In this document: piece by piece, positions 26,828-35,345 of the stretch
How positions within the stretch are numbered: position 1 is the stretch's first letter
Layout of the letters: each line of letters begins with the position of its first letter
Source of the DNA: JAJPKK01 sp963787675
GTDB taxonomy: Bacteria > Pseudomonadota > Alphaproteobacteria > Rhizobiales > Xanthobacteraceae
Direction of reading: 5' to 3'
Assembly: GCA_963787675.1 (NCBI GenBank)
Contig: CAWBDV010000020.1
Span: 124,001 to 188,000 of the forward strand
Length of the DNA: 64,000 nucleotides
Position numbers and translations under genes: made by a program
The notes under the pieces: generated by a model
Told to the model about the DNA's origin: nothing
Databases searched by the model: none
The model's input: the letters and a program-made list of their open reading frames with translations, nothing else

Positions 26828-27460
26828 TCACAATCTGCCCTCGAATGCTGAATTTGCTCGCTGTTCGCCGCGCGCGGCCCGAAGTGTTAGCAGCAACTGG
26901 ACTGTCTGCCGCCAAAGGGCAGCTTCGTATCGTCCGAGCCGCTCGAATATGGCGCTGTCGAGATTGGCAAGGCGCAAGAAGCAGTATGTCAGCTTACGTG
27001 TCGCAAGTGCATGATCCGTCGGGACCACGTCAATTGCCGAATTGTTTGATGCTGTTATATTGAGCGGGACCAAGTGAACGGCCTGGTCCCCAGACAGTGC
27101 AGATGACCTCCCGGATTCTGGCACACCCGCACGGTCAAGTTGCCGGTCACGCAAGTTCTCGGCTTGGATCTGCAGGAGATCGGTCTCGACCGCGGTAGCA
27201 CGGCGCAACCGCCAGAGAAGCGAAGCGAGGCGCAATACGAGCTCGCGTTCGACGGCGGTGCGGGCGTTGTAGTCGGCAATGACGGCGGCCTCGAACGCCT
27301 TGTAGTCCTCGGCATCCTCGACGCTCGTGACGATCGTCTCAGCGGTGAGCCCGTGACGGATAGCATTGGCCCGCGACAGTCGCTTACCTTGTTCGGTCCT
27401 CGGTCCAGTGCTGCGCAGCGCGTTTCGCCGGTTGGCCTCGATTTGGCGAAGCGATGTCAT
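26828..27460 (-). CDS. Conserved hypothetical protein (MTSLRQIEANRR family)
   Basis: This 210-residue, mostly helical, Arg- and Ala-rich cytoplasmic protein opens with MTSLRQIEANRRNALRSTGP, followed by TEQGKRLSRANAIRHGLTAE and EDYKAFEAAVIADYNARTAV. I recall this family as frequent and multicopy in Bradyrhizobium genomes, without known function. Its ATG overlaps the stop of the ERF gene by four bases, so it is translationally coupled to the recombination genes. That suggests a role in, or mobility with, the phage-like module. Confidence 0.75.
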   Translation of the reverse strand: MTSLRQIEANRRNALRSTGPRTEQGKRLSRANAIRHGLTAETIVTSVEDAEDYKAFEAAVIADYNARTAVERELVLRLASLLWRLRRATAVETDLLQIQAENLRDRQLDRAGVPESGRSSALSGDQAVHLVPLNITASNNSAIDVVPTDHALATRKLTYCFLRLANLDSAIFERLGRYEAALWRQTVQLLLTLRAARGEQRANSAFEGRL

Positions 27461-28791
27461 GGTGAGGTGTTCTTTACGGAACTTACATTCGCAGGCGCTT
27501 TGGCGGTAGCCATGGTGGGCTTATCTGTTTCATCTGCGCTGCGTTGCGGCTTCTGGTCCGGCGGGCCGCTGACTCCGCGGGTTTGCTGCCAAAGCTGTAG
27601 TGCAATCGGCATTGGATCGATACTGAACTCCGCCCACCAAGCTGCTTCGTCGCCGCGACGATGGATCTCGCGGTGGTGGACTCGGCACAGCGGGACGGTG
27701 AACTCGTCGCTCACCTTTCGGCTGATGGCGCGGGGCTGGGCAAAGCGGATGTGATGAGGTTCGCAAGGCTCGCGTCCGCAAACGCAGCACGGTTGCTGTG
27801 AGACAAACCGAAGGTGATCTTTGTCCCGAAATCGGCGGAGCTTGCCGATCTCCTTTTTGGGCAGCTGGGTAGGGGAGAAGGAGAAGGTCCTCGGGGTCTG
27901 CCGCCCGGGGTCTGCGATCGGCCCGGCGACCGCTTCGGTGGAGCCCGCTTCTGCGGTCGTCGTGGCCGATGAGTCAGCGCGGACCTCGACGTAGTCCTTA
28001 GGATCGAGGGGATCGCTGGACCGCGGCGGCTCTTCTGGCGTGGCTTCGAGCAATTGCATGCGGTTTCGGAATCCGGCTTCAACGCGTTGGGCGTCCTCGG
28101 CCGTGAGCGTGTTTTTAGCGATCAGGCCATGTGTCGCCCAAGCGGTCGCCGCGCCGACTGACCTCAACCCAGCAACCTGCGCCAACAGCCGCTGCCGCAG
28201 GAGTGTCGATGCCGCTTGATCAAGAACTGGCGGAAGCGGTTTCGGGGTGCGATGCAACCGTTTGCCGTCGTACCGGACCACAGGCTTCGGTGCGGCCTCG
28301 GCATGTCCATTCGCCTTGCCAGAGTTGGCGGTCGGCGTTGGCGGCGAAGCGTCCTGGACACCCAGTAAATCCGGTGCGTCAAGGTCACCTTCTCCAGCAA
28401 TACCAACGAGCGTGAACAGCGCGTACCGGCGTGCGTAGGTCAATGCGGCGCCCATCTTGTGTGGGGCCGCCGTATCGCTGACAGGGCACACCGGCCAGTC
28501 GGACGAAACCCATTCTCCTGAGGTGTGGGCAAGGACAGTCGTCAGGCGAATGAGACCGGCTTCGTTGTCGATCGAGGTCGTCTGGACCGTTGCGATCTCG
28601 TGCTTGCCGAGGGCCTTTCGGATGATGTCGAGCCCGGACGACAGTGAGGCGTAGCGGAACGTGCGATCGCTCTCCCGCGGGAAGGGGGACCGGATGGTCG
28701 CAATCAGCGACTTCTCGGGGTTGGTGAGTTCGGCCTGAGCCTTCGCCAGAGCCCCAGCAATCGCGCCAATCGATTCACTGGACCGCTGCAT
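27457..28791 (-). CDS. ERF-type single-strand annealing protein with HNH-like C-terminus
   Basis: The N-terminal 150 residues form an ERF-superfamily recombinase (IAGALAKAQAELTNPEKSLI, RTFRYASLSSGLDIIRKALG, MGAALTYARRYALFTLVGIA). A long proline-rich linker leads to a C-terminal zinc/HNH-like module (CCVCGREPCEPHHIRFAQPR, VPLCRVHHREIHRRGDEAAW) resembling DUF968/HNH nuclease folds. ERF proteins anneal complementary single strands in phage recombination; the tail may add nuclease or DNA-binding activity. The start at 28791 overlaps the YqaJ gene by 17 bases. Confidence 0.82.
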   Translation of the reverse strand: MQRSSESIGAIAGALAKAQAELTNPEKSLIATIRSPFPRESDRTFRYASLSSGLDIIRKALGKHEIATVQTTSIDNEAGLIRLTTVLAHTSGEWVSSDWPVCPVSDTAAPHKMGAALTYARRYALFTLVGIAGEGDLDAPDLLGVQDASPPTPTANSGKANGHAEAAPKPVVRYDGKRLHRTPKPLPPVLDQAASTLLRQRLLAQVAGLRSVGAATAWATHGLIAKNTLTAEDAQRVEAGFRNRMQLLEATPEEPPRSSDPLDPKDYVEVRADSSATTTAEAGSTEAVAGPIADPGRQTPRTFSFSPTQLPKKEIGKLRRFRDKDHLRFVSQQPCCVCGREPCEPHHIRFAQPRAISRKVSDEFTVPLCRVHHREIHRRGDEAAWWAEFSIDPMPIALQLWQQTRGVSGPPDQKPQRSADETDKPTMATAKAPANVSSVKNTSP

Positions 28792-29605
28792 GGCCAGCCT
28801 CCACCTCAAGGAGCTCGAAGCTGATGGCGCCTGACTTCGAGCGCTTGGCTCTGACGCCGTGCCCGGTTGCCTCCTTGGCGTCCTCCGGCATCAGCCCTTT
28901 GAGTTCGGCCTTGGCGCTCTCATGCTGGACGAAGGCGGTCCGCGTCTCGCGGAACAACGCCGCGAATTCAGCCCAGGCATTCGAACCGGTCATATCGACA
29001 ATCCGTACCGCCTCGATGCGTGGACGCGGCGTCTCTGCCAAATAGAGGCGCGGCAGGTCCCCACTCTCGACGCAGCGCCAGAACTTCTTTTCGGCCGTCA
29101 GCAAAAGGTGCTGGTAGAGCGCGTCCGCCGGAACGGTGATCTCGACCCACTTGCCGCCGCCGGTAATGACCGACAGCACCGCGCTGCGGGCGTTGGTCAC
29201 CCACATGTTGTGCTGGAGCTGTGCCATGTACTTCTCGGCTGCTCCTTCCTCGGAGAATGACCACGGCAGCATGAACTTGGCCTCGAAGACGGCTCCTGAC
29301 TGTTCGACCATTCCGTCGAGGGTCGCGGCCATCCACCGAACCACCGGATGCCGGACCCGCAGCTGGACATCTTTGATTGCCTTTCCGGTCGTGCGCTGAT
29401 ACCAGAGACGGTTGAGTGGCTCGGTGGCCACACCGAGTTGCACGATGAGATTTTCCGACAGGTCCTGCGGCTCGATTTCGCCGCGCTTCTCGCGCCATAG
29501 GCGGATGAGGGACGGCTCGTCATTGCTCATGATGATGCGGGCATCGGAGCCGCCGATGAAGTGGCGGCGGTCGGGGCGGTGCCATTGTTGTGCTGAACTT
29601 GCCAT
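28775..29605 (-). CDS. YqaJ-family (lambda exonuclease-like) recombinase
   Basis: This 276-residue nuclease of the PD-(D/E)XK fold shows RHFIGGSDARIIMSNDEP, WREKRGEIEPQDLSENLIVQ with the conserved Glu, VRWMAATLDGMV with the Asp, and GAVFEAKFMLPWS with the catalytic E-x-K. Such exonucleases resect duplex ends and load the annealase encoded next. The ATG at 29605 (MASSAQQWHRPDRR) has GGAG upstream. It forms an operon with the ERF gene and the MTSLRQ gene, a phage-type two-component recombination system. Confidence 0.85.
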   Translation of the reverse strand: MASSAQQWHRPDRRHFIGGSDARIIMSNDEPSLIRLWREKRGEIEPQDLSENLIVQLGVATEPLNRLWYQRTTGKAIKDVQLRVRHPVVRWMAATLDGMVEQSGAVFEAKFMLPWSFSEEGAAEKYMAQLQHNMWVTNARSAVLSVITGGGKWVEITVPADALYQHLLLTAEKKFWRCVESGDLPRLYLAETPRPRIEAVRIVDMTGSNAWAEFAALFRETRTAFVQHESAKAELKGLMPEDAKEATGHGVRAKRSKSGAISFELLEVEAGHAAVQ

Positions 29606-29745
29606 TGTTACTTCTCCTACGCTTTGCGTAACCTTTGACCCTGTCCGATTCGTTGGTTTCGGCATTTGATCCAAAAGGGATCATCCAATATCCAAAGGAG
29701 GATCAACGAAACTCTTCGCTGCGACGTGCGGAGTCTCAGACTCAC

Positions 29746-29850
29746 CTTCTCGCACCACGGCGGCATGAACGCAGGCTCATCATCCCCCGAGATACTTCCG
29801 CCATCGGAGCTACCGATGAAGTGGTAACGGTCCGGCCGGTGCCACTGTTG
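29746..29850 (-). pseudogene. Degenerate duplicate of the YqaJ gene 5' end
   Basis: The minus-strand translation QQWHRPDRYHFIGSSDGGSI, then SGDDEPAFMPPWCEK, mirrors the start of the adjacent YqaJ protein (QQWHRPDRRHFIGGSDARII, then DEPSLIRLWREK). Only about 35 codons are kept, upstream of the intact gene and in the same orientation, so this is a tandem-duplication remnant. Confidence 0.7.
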
Positions 29851-30020
29851 TGTCCAGTAACGCGTTATGCATTCTCCCAGTCGTCGAATGCGATTCGTTG
29901 CCGCTGAGGTCGTTTTTCCGCCGGATGCGCTGATTGAACAGCACCGAGGGGGCATGCCCTTGATGGTCACGGTAAGCGTCACCATAAGGACCATCCGTTC
30001 ATCTTGAGATAGCATATGCT

Positions 30021-30317
30021 ATGAAAAATAGCAAAAACAACGAAAAAGTCAATATGCGGCTTTCTGCCCTAACAAGTGCTCAGATACGAGCTGCTCGAGC
30101 GCTGATGCGTTGGACAGCAGAAGATCTTGCTAGGGAATCGATGCTGAGCGTTGCAACGATCCGCCGTGCCGAACTTACTGAATCCGAGACCTTAATGACG
30201 GCTGCAAATGATTTGGCGGTGCGCCGCGCGTTAGAGGCCGCCGGTGTCGAATTTATCGACGAAAACGGGGGAGGACCTGGCGTGCGGCTAAAGAAACCGG
30301 CCAAGAAACGCAGCTGA
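30021..30317 (+). CDS. Small helix-turn-helix regulator
   Basis: This 98-residue protein has an XRE-type helix-turn-helix (LTSAQIRAARALMRWTAEDL, ARESMLSVATIRRAELTESE). After it, LAVRRALEAAGVEFIDENGG is the usual ending of short rhizobial XRE regulators. It is divergent from the YqaJ-ERF operon, as phage regulators are, and may control it. The start at 30021 or the Met a few codons later (MRLSALTS) are both possible. Confidence 0.8.
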   Translation: MKNSKNNEKVNMRLSALTSAQIRAARALMRWTAEDLARESMLSVATIRRAELTESETLMTAANDLAVRRALEAAGVEFIDENGGGPGVRLKKPAKKRS

Positions 30318-30411
30318 GCGACAATATTTTTTTTGCCGACGGGGCGAAGGATCCATCCTGATGCAATTTTGCGATGTGAGCATTCGAAACATTCGGGAGC
30401 TGGCTTGCGCG
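30318..30411. other. Short spacer before dispersed repeats
   Basis: A run of T (near 30328) after the regulator's stop may help termination. No gene was seen; the following 500 bases consist of repeats described separately. Confidence 0.3.
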
Positions 30412-30612
30412 TTTTGGCGGAACGAAGCCACCGAAGGGCCTGAGGGAAGCGATTGCACCTGCTTTTTCTGGCGGGAACAAATAACGAACCAACTGGTCGA
30501 TTTTGGAAAAACGAACCCAATTTCTCCTGGAACTTAAAATCGGGTCCGTACTCTTTGAACAGCCCTCTCGTGGACGGCGTGCGATTTTGGCGGAACGAAC
30601 CCAATTTCGCAT
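30412..30612 (+). repeat. Degenerate repeats with TTTTGG...AACGAACCC core
   Basis: Related segments start at 30412 (TTTTGGCGGAACGAAGCC), 30463, 30501 (TTTTGGAAAAACGAACCC) and 30584 (TTTTGGCGGAACGAACCC). The last two continue AATTTC. Spacing is irregular (about 40-90 bases). The open frames across them are repeat translations, not genes. Confidence 0.65.
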
Positions 30613-30686
30613 CAAAACCTTCCATCAAACAGACAGCGTGTCACGTCATTACGGAGCCCTGCCGTCGCACTCCCAGCTTCGTCGCG

Positions 30687-30841
30687 GAATTCCCGGTTAA
30701 GTGATTAGAAATTCCCTGTTCTTTTTGCGTAGGGAATTCTATCGCAACCGCTTGGCAGCCCAAGGCTTTTCGGCAAGCTCGGTCGGCAGGAGCCCTTAAG
30801 ATAGCCGAAATTCCCTGCTGAATTCCCTGTTAGCAGGGAAG
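30687..30841 (+). repeat. AATTCCCTGTT repeats ending in a hairpin
   Basis: Copies of (G)AAATTCCCTG lie at 30708-30720 and 30807-30820, and a third copy at 30821-30841 folds as TTCCCTG-TTAG-CAGGGAA. A weaker relative GGAATTCCCGG lies near 30687 and an inverted AGGGAATTC near 30732. I recall this as a dispersed intergenic repeat in Bradyrhizobium relatives. Confidence 0.6.
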
Positions 30842-30907
30842 TTTGCACTACATTAACGCTTCACAAGCTGACGGTTGGTCAGAGTCAGTCAGCCGGGAAC
30901 CTTGCTC

Positions 30908-31882
30908 ATGTTGACCCGCCGCGCGGTTGTCGCTGCGTCCTGTCTTTTTGCGACCCGACCCCGACTATCGCGCGCGCAGACCCTGAAAAAGTCGGCGCAC
31001 CTCATTGTCGGTTTTCCGGCGGGAGGTGCGACTGATCTCATTGCACGCATCCTGGCGGACAGGCTGCGGGGATCTTATGCGCCGGCGGTGATTGTCGAGA
31101 ACAAGCCGGGCGCGGCCGCGCGGGTCGCCATTGATTACGTCAAGAACGCTGAGCCTAACGGCAGCGAAATTCTATTCACCCCGGATTTCCCGCTTACGGT
31201 CTATCCGCACAGCTTCCGCGTGCTGAGTTACGATCCGATCCGCGATCTGGCTCCGGTTGCGCCCGTCGCGCATTCGAGCCTCACTTTCGTTGTCGGGCCG
31301 GCCGTGCCCGCCAGTGTAGTGTCACTTCCCGATTATATTCGATGGTGCAAGTCCAATCCGGAGAACGCTATTTTTGCCACCACCTCGGCTGGTGGAACAC
31401 CGCATTTCGTTGGAGTCATGCTCGCTGCGGCAGCAAGGATTCCGCTGACTCCGATCCACTATCGCGGCGGCGCACCGGCGTTGCAGGACCTTATCGGCGG
31501 GCATGTCCCTGCAAGCGTAAATCCGATAAGTGAAACACTGCCGTTGGCCACCGCGGGAAACGTGCGAATTTTGGCGGTGGCGAGTTCACATCGCTCGAAG
31601 TTCCTACCGGATACGCCCACGATGCGCGAGCTTGGATATGACGTCGCTGTCGATAGTTGGCTTGGCACTTTTGTTCCAGCGGGAACACCACGAGACGTGG
31701 TCCAGACGTTGAACGCGACAATCGGCAAGGCCGTCCAGTCACCCGATTTGATCGAAAATCTGGCGAGGATCGGCAATGAACCGAAGTTCGAATCACCGGA
31801 TCAATTTGCAATGACGGTCCGGCGTGACATGGAGCGTTGGGGCCCCGTGGTCAAAGCCTCGGGATTTGTCGCCGACGAATAG
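30908..31882 (+). CDS. Bug/TctC-type periplasmic solute receptor
   Basis: This 324-residue receptor of the tripartite tricarboxylate transporter family has a signal peptide (MLTRRAVVAASCLFATRPRL, ending SRA). The ligand-binding core shows LIVGFPAGGATDLIARILAD with the typical F-x-x-GG-TD loop, VIVENKPGAAARVAIDYV, and TTSAGGTPHFVGVMLA. Such proteins bind small carboxylates. No TctA or TctB membrane subunits are nearby, which is common for orphan Bug proteins. It is followed after 68 bases by an MFS carrier on the same strand. Confidence 0.88.
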   Translation: MLTRRAVVAASCLFATRPRLSRAQTLKKSAHLIVGFPAGGATDLIARILADRLRGSYAPAVIVENKPGAAARVAIDYVKNAEPNGSEILFTPDFPLTVYPHSFRVLSYDPIRDLAPVAPVAHSSLTFVVGPAVPASVVSLPDYIRWCKSNPENAIFATTSAGGTPHFVGVMLAAAARIPLTPIHYRGGAPALQDLIGGHVPASVNPISETLPLATAGNVRILAVASSHRSKFLPDTPTMRELGYDVAVDSWLGTFVPAGTPRDVVQTLNATIGKAVQSPDLIENLARIGNEPKFESPDQFAMTVRRDMERWGPVVKASGFVADE

Positions 31883-31950
31883 GCATCAGCCGCGTCCATC
31901 CCAGACCACACAGCCTGGAACCTCCACAGCAGCAGTTGAGCAACCGCAGT

Positions 31951-33159
31951 ATGTCCACTTCGGCCCTTTCCAAGATCGATTCGCCTTACGCGTGGGCACG
32001 TCTTGCAGCGTCGGTCATGTTTGCGACGGTGGGCGGCGCAGGAATGTGGTCGATGCCGGTCGCGCTTCCGGCAGTGCAGGCCGAATTCGGGGTCATGCGG
32101 GGAAGCGCGTCCCTCCCTTTCACGCTTACCATGCTGGGCTTCGCATTTGGCGGCGTTCTGATGGGGCGCTTGCAGGATCGCTATGGTGTAGCGGTGCCAG
32201 CGATCTTGGGAGTGGTTGCGCTCACGTTCGGATTTGGCAGCGCTTCCCTCTCCCCCAGCTTGTGGATTTTCGCGCTGAGCTATCTGGTCATCGGCTTCGG
32301 TGCGTCCGCGACCTTCGGCCCGATAATGGCGGACGCCTCCTTCTGGTTCACGACGCGGCGAGGGTTTGCCGTCGCCATCGCAGCGGCGGGCAACTATCTC
32401 GCCGGCACAGTCTGGCCGCCCATCATCCAGCACGGGGTTGCAACCGAAGGCTGGCGCGCAACCCACATGACTATAGGTATTGCCTGTCTGCTGCTCATGC
32501 TGCCGCCACTCGCGCTTTTCCGGCAGAGGGCCCCGCGCACGGCGCCCGCTTCCACGAATGTGTCAAGAACCCCTGATCTCGGACTACCGCCAGCCGCCCT
32601 GCAGACTCTGCTTTCCATCGCAGGATTCGCCTGCTGCGTTGCAATGGCAATGCCTCAGGTTCATATCGTCGCTTACTGCGGCGATCTCGGCTACGGAGTA
32701 GCGCGCGGCGCAGAAATGCTGTCTCTCATGCTCGGTTTCGGTATCGTCAGCCGGATCGGATCAGGCTTCATTGCCGATCGCATCGGAGGCCTCAAGACAC
32801 TCCTTTTAGGCTCAATCGCTCAGGGTACCGCGCTTGTTCTCTACATGCTGTTCGACGGTTTGTTCTCGCTTTACGCCATCTCGGCTCTTTTCGGTCTTTT
32901 CCAGGGTGGCATCGTACCGAGCTACGCATTCATCATTCGCGAATATTTTCCGCCAAAGGAGGTCGGCACACGCCTTGGCGTCGTCCTCATGCTGACGCTG
33001 TTCGGCATGGCTTTGGGTGGCTGGATGTCAGGCGCGATATTCGATTACTTCGGCTCCTATCGGGCAGCCTTCGTAAATGGCCTCGGCTGGAACGTTCTCA
33101 ATTTCGGAATCGCCGCCTGGCTCCTCACACGCAATCGCAGACGCGCAGCTTTCGCATAA
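31951..33159 (+). CDS. MFS transporter
   Basis: This 402-residue inner-membrane carrier has 12 predicted helices. The loop 2-3 signature is GGVLMGRLQDRYGVAVPAI, with a matching half-repeat signature GSGFIADRIGGLKTLLLG; the helix-4/5 region (YLVIGFGASATFGPIMADA) resembles oxalate/formate- or monocarboxylate-type MFS carriers. It starts at MSTSALSKIDSP; the open frame upstream overlaps the receptor gene and is not membrane-like. Context (two Bug receptors, a LigJ-like enzyme) suggests uptake of an organic acid. Confidence 0.85.
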   Translation: MSTSALSKIDSPYAWARLAASVMFATVGGAGMWSMPVALPAVQAEFGVMRGSASLPFTLTMLGFAFGGVLMGRLQDRYGVAVPAILGVVALTFGFGSASLSPSLWIFALSYLVIGFGASATFGPIMADASFWFTTRRGFAVAIAAAGNYLAGTVWPPIIQHGVATEGWRATHMTIGIACLLLMLPPLALFRQRAPRTAPASTNVSRTPDLGLPPAALQTLLSIAGFACCVAMAMPQVHIVAYCGDLGYGVARGAEMLSLMLGFGIVSRIGSGFIADRIGGLKTLLLGSIAQGTALVLYMLFDGLFSLYAISALFGLFQGGIVPSYAFIIREYFPPKEVGTRLGVVLMLTLFGMALGGWMSGAIFDYFGSYRAAFVNGLGWNVLNFGIAAWLLTRNRRRAAFA

Positions 33160-33171
33160 AGTGCAACGTCG

Positions 33172-34128
33172 CTACTCGCCCTTGATATTCGATTCCCGGA
33201 CTGCACGACCATATTCGTCGAGCAAGCGACGCAATTCGTTCGCGAACGCGGCGCCGCATCTGCCGACAGGGTAGACGCCAAGCGCGGCGAGTTTCTGCTT
33301 TACATCCGGCGCTTCCATTGCGGCGGTAAACCATTGAACGAGCTCCGAAACGAGAGCCCCGGATGTTTTTGCCGGAACAACAGTCCCGAACCATACATCG
33401 GCTTCAAATTCGCCGTAGCCGAGTTCAGCGACCGCAGGGACGTCCGGCAAGGCGCTGATGCGCTTCGCCGAGGTGGTCGCAAGGGCGCGCAACTTACCGT
33501 CGCTTATTTGATCGATCACTTCGGAATAATTCACCAGGGCTGAATCGACATGCTGCCCCAGCAGCGCATTTACGGCGGGCGCGTTGCCATTGTATGGCAC
33601 GTGAATCATGTTCACGCGCGCCATGTGCTTGAGTACTTCGAACGCAATGTGCTGCGTCGTAGCTGGGCCAACACTTGCGAGCGTGAATCGACTAGGTTGC
33701 TTCCGGGCTGCTTCCAACATCTCGGAGAGACTGTGAAACGGTGAAACGGAATTCACGACGATCACCTGAGGCGAGGAAACAAGCTGGCAGACCGGCTCGA
33801 AGCTCGTGAGCGGATCGTAGGAAAGCTTGCGCAGATGAGGATTGATGATAAAGGCGTTGGCATTGAACAATACCGTGTTGCCATCCGGAGCTGCGTGGGC
33901 AGTCGCCTCGGTAGCGATGAGGCTTCCGGCGCCGGGTCTGTTCTCGATCAATGTATTGATGCCGTGGGACTTGCCGATTTCGTCCGCGAGCAGGCGCGCC
34001 AGGATATCCGCCGTTCCGCCCGGCCCGAACGGCACCACGAACCTGACGGTCCGGTTCGGTTGCGCGACCGCAGTCGCACTTAGAACGACCGCAGCGAATG
34101 CTGCTATGAAGACGCCTCGTTTATGCAA
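33172..34128 (-). CDS. Bug/TctC-type periplasmic solute receptor, second
   Basis: This 318-residue receptor has a signal peptide (HKRGVFIAAFAAVVLSATAV, cleavage after AVAQ). The core carries VRFVVPFGPGGTADILARLL, TLIENRPGAGSLIATEATAH and GPATTQHIAFEVLKHM. It differs clearly in sequence from the Bug protein at 30908, so the two are not recent duplicates. A TTG at 34128 with GGGAG six bases upstream is the likely start. It lies just downstream of the LigJ-like gene on the same strand and converges on the MFS gene with a 12-base gap. Confidence 0.87.
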   Translation of the reverse strand: MHKRGVFIAAFAAVVLSATAVAQPNRTVRFVVPFGPGGTADILARLLADEIGKSHGINTLIENRPGAGSLIATEATAHAAPDGNTVLFNANAFIINPHLRKLSYDPLTSFEPVCQLVSSPQVIVVNSVSPFHSLSEMLEAARKQPSRFTLASVGPATTQHIAFEVLKHMARVNMIHVPYNGNAPAVNALLGQHVDSALVNYSEVIDQISDGKLRALATTSAKRISALPDVPAVAELGYGEFEADVWFGTVVPAKTSGALVSELVQWFTAAMEAPDVKQKLAALGVYPVGRCGAAFANELRRLLDEYGRAVRESNIKGE

Positions 34129-34183
34129 TGCCCGCTCCCGCCTCAAATCCGATGCAAGTAGCGTGACTTCAGCCTCGCCTCAC

Positions 34184-35305
34184 TCATGCGCGCCGCTTGA
34201 AATAGGCGGTGCGGTCGAGTCGATAGACGCGACGAGCATTTGTTTCGAAGACTTTGCGCCGATCGGCGTCGGTTAGCTGCACGGCGTCGACGTAGCGTTT
34301 TGTATCATCAAAGTAATGGCCTGTCGTAGGATCGATGCTGCGCACAGCACCGACCATTTCCGAGGCGAACAAAATATTGTCGATCGGAACGACCTTGAAC
34401 AGCAGATCGATGCCGGCCTGATGATAGACACAGGTATCGAAGTATACATTCTTCAGAAGCTGATCCAGCGGAGGGCGTTTCATGTCCTGCGCGAGGCCCC
34501 GGTACCGCCCCCAGTGATAAGGCACCGCTCCTCCGCCATGTGGGATTATGAAGCGCAATGTCGGGAAATCCTTGAACAGGTCCGACATGATGAGCTGCAT
34601 GAAGACCGTCGTGTCGCCAGTGAGATAATGAGCGCCGGTGCCCTGGAAGTTTGGATTGATGGAAGCGCTGACATGGATCATCGCCGGGACATCAAGCTCG
34701 ACGAGCTTTTCGTATAGAGGGTAGTACCAGCGATCGGTGATCGGCGGATCGCGCCAATAGCCCCCGGTCGGATCCGGATTGAGATTGACGCCGACAAAGC
34801 CATAGGACTTCACGATCCGCTCAAGCTCGTCGATGCAGTTATCCGGCCGCACACCTGGGGACTGCGGCAGTTGCCCGACTCCAATGAAGCTGTCGGGGTA
34901 CAACTGGGTAAGTCGATAGATCAATTCGTTGCAAGCGCGCGACCAATCGGCACTCGTCTCGGCTGTGCCGATGTGGTGCCCCATCGCACCCGCCGTCGGT
35001 GAGAAGATGCTGACGTCCGTGCCGCGCTCTTGCTGAAACTTAAGCTGAGGCTGAACGCTCTCGCGTAGTTCGTCGTCGCTGATTTTGATGCTTGCCAGCA
35101 ACGGCTTCGCACCCTCCCCTTTGAGAGCAGCAATCTGGGCTTGACGAAAAACCGCAAGCTGCTTCGGAGAGGTCGTATAATGACCGTGAATATCGATCAC
35201 GAGCATTTTTGCACTGGCCTGCTGGGCCATGGCCTGAAATGCCGGCCCTCCGGCAAGCATCAGTGCGCCAGCGCCCTTGATCCAGTCGCGCCGAGAAACA
35301 TTCAT
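34184..35305 (-). CDS. Tat-exported LigJ-like amidohydrolase
   Basis: This 373-residue protein of the ACMSD/LigJ branch of amidohydrolases has metal-site motifs IDIHGHYTTSP, MIHVSASINPNF, IIPHGGGAVPYHWGR and LFASEMVGAVRSIDPTTGHY. From memory it closely follows 4-oxalomesaconate hydratase of the protocatechuate 4,5-cleavage pathway. Unlike LigJ it has a clear twin-arginine signal (VSRRDWIKGAGALMLAGG), implying a periplasmic enzyme. The ATG at 35305 follows GGGGAGGGGAG. Neighbouring Bug receptors could bind its product or substrate. Activity on oxalomesaconate is inference. Confidence 0.8.
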   Translation of the reverse strand: MNVSRRDWIKGAGALMLAGGPAFQAMAQQASAKMLVIDIHGHYTTSPKQLAVFRQAQIAALKGEGAKPLLASIKISDDELRESVQPQLKFQQERGTDVSIFSPTAGAMGHHIGTAETSADWSRACNELIYRLTQLYPDSFIGVGQLPQSPGVRPDNCIDELERIVKSYGFVGVNLNPDPTGGYWRDPPITDRWYYPLYEKLVELDVPAMIHVSASINPNFQGTGAHYLTGDTTVFMQLIMSDLFKDFPTLRFIIPHGGGAVPYHWGRYRGLAQDMKRPPLDQLLKNVYFDTCVYHQAGIDLLFKVVPIDNILFASEMVGAVRSIDPTTGHYFDDTKRYVDAVQLTDADRRKVFETNARRVYRLDRTAYFKRRA

Positions 35306-35345
35306 GCTCCCCTCCCCTTTTTTTCCGTCCGCTATATCAAGCAAG

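Noticed and set aside
30453..30704. Overlapping frames with repeated NEPNF/ERTQF peptides
   Set aside because: They translate the dispersed TTTTGG...AACGAACCC repeats; frames differ between copies and have no ribosome sites.
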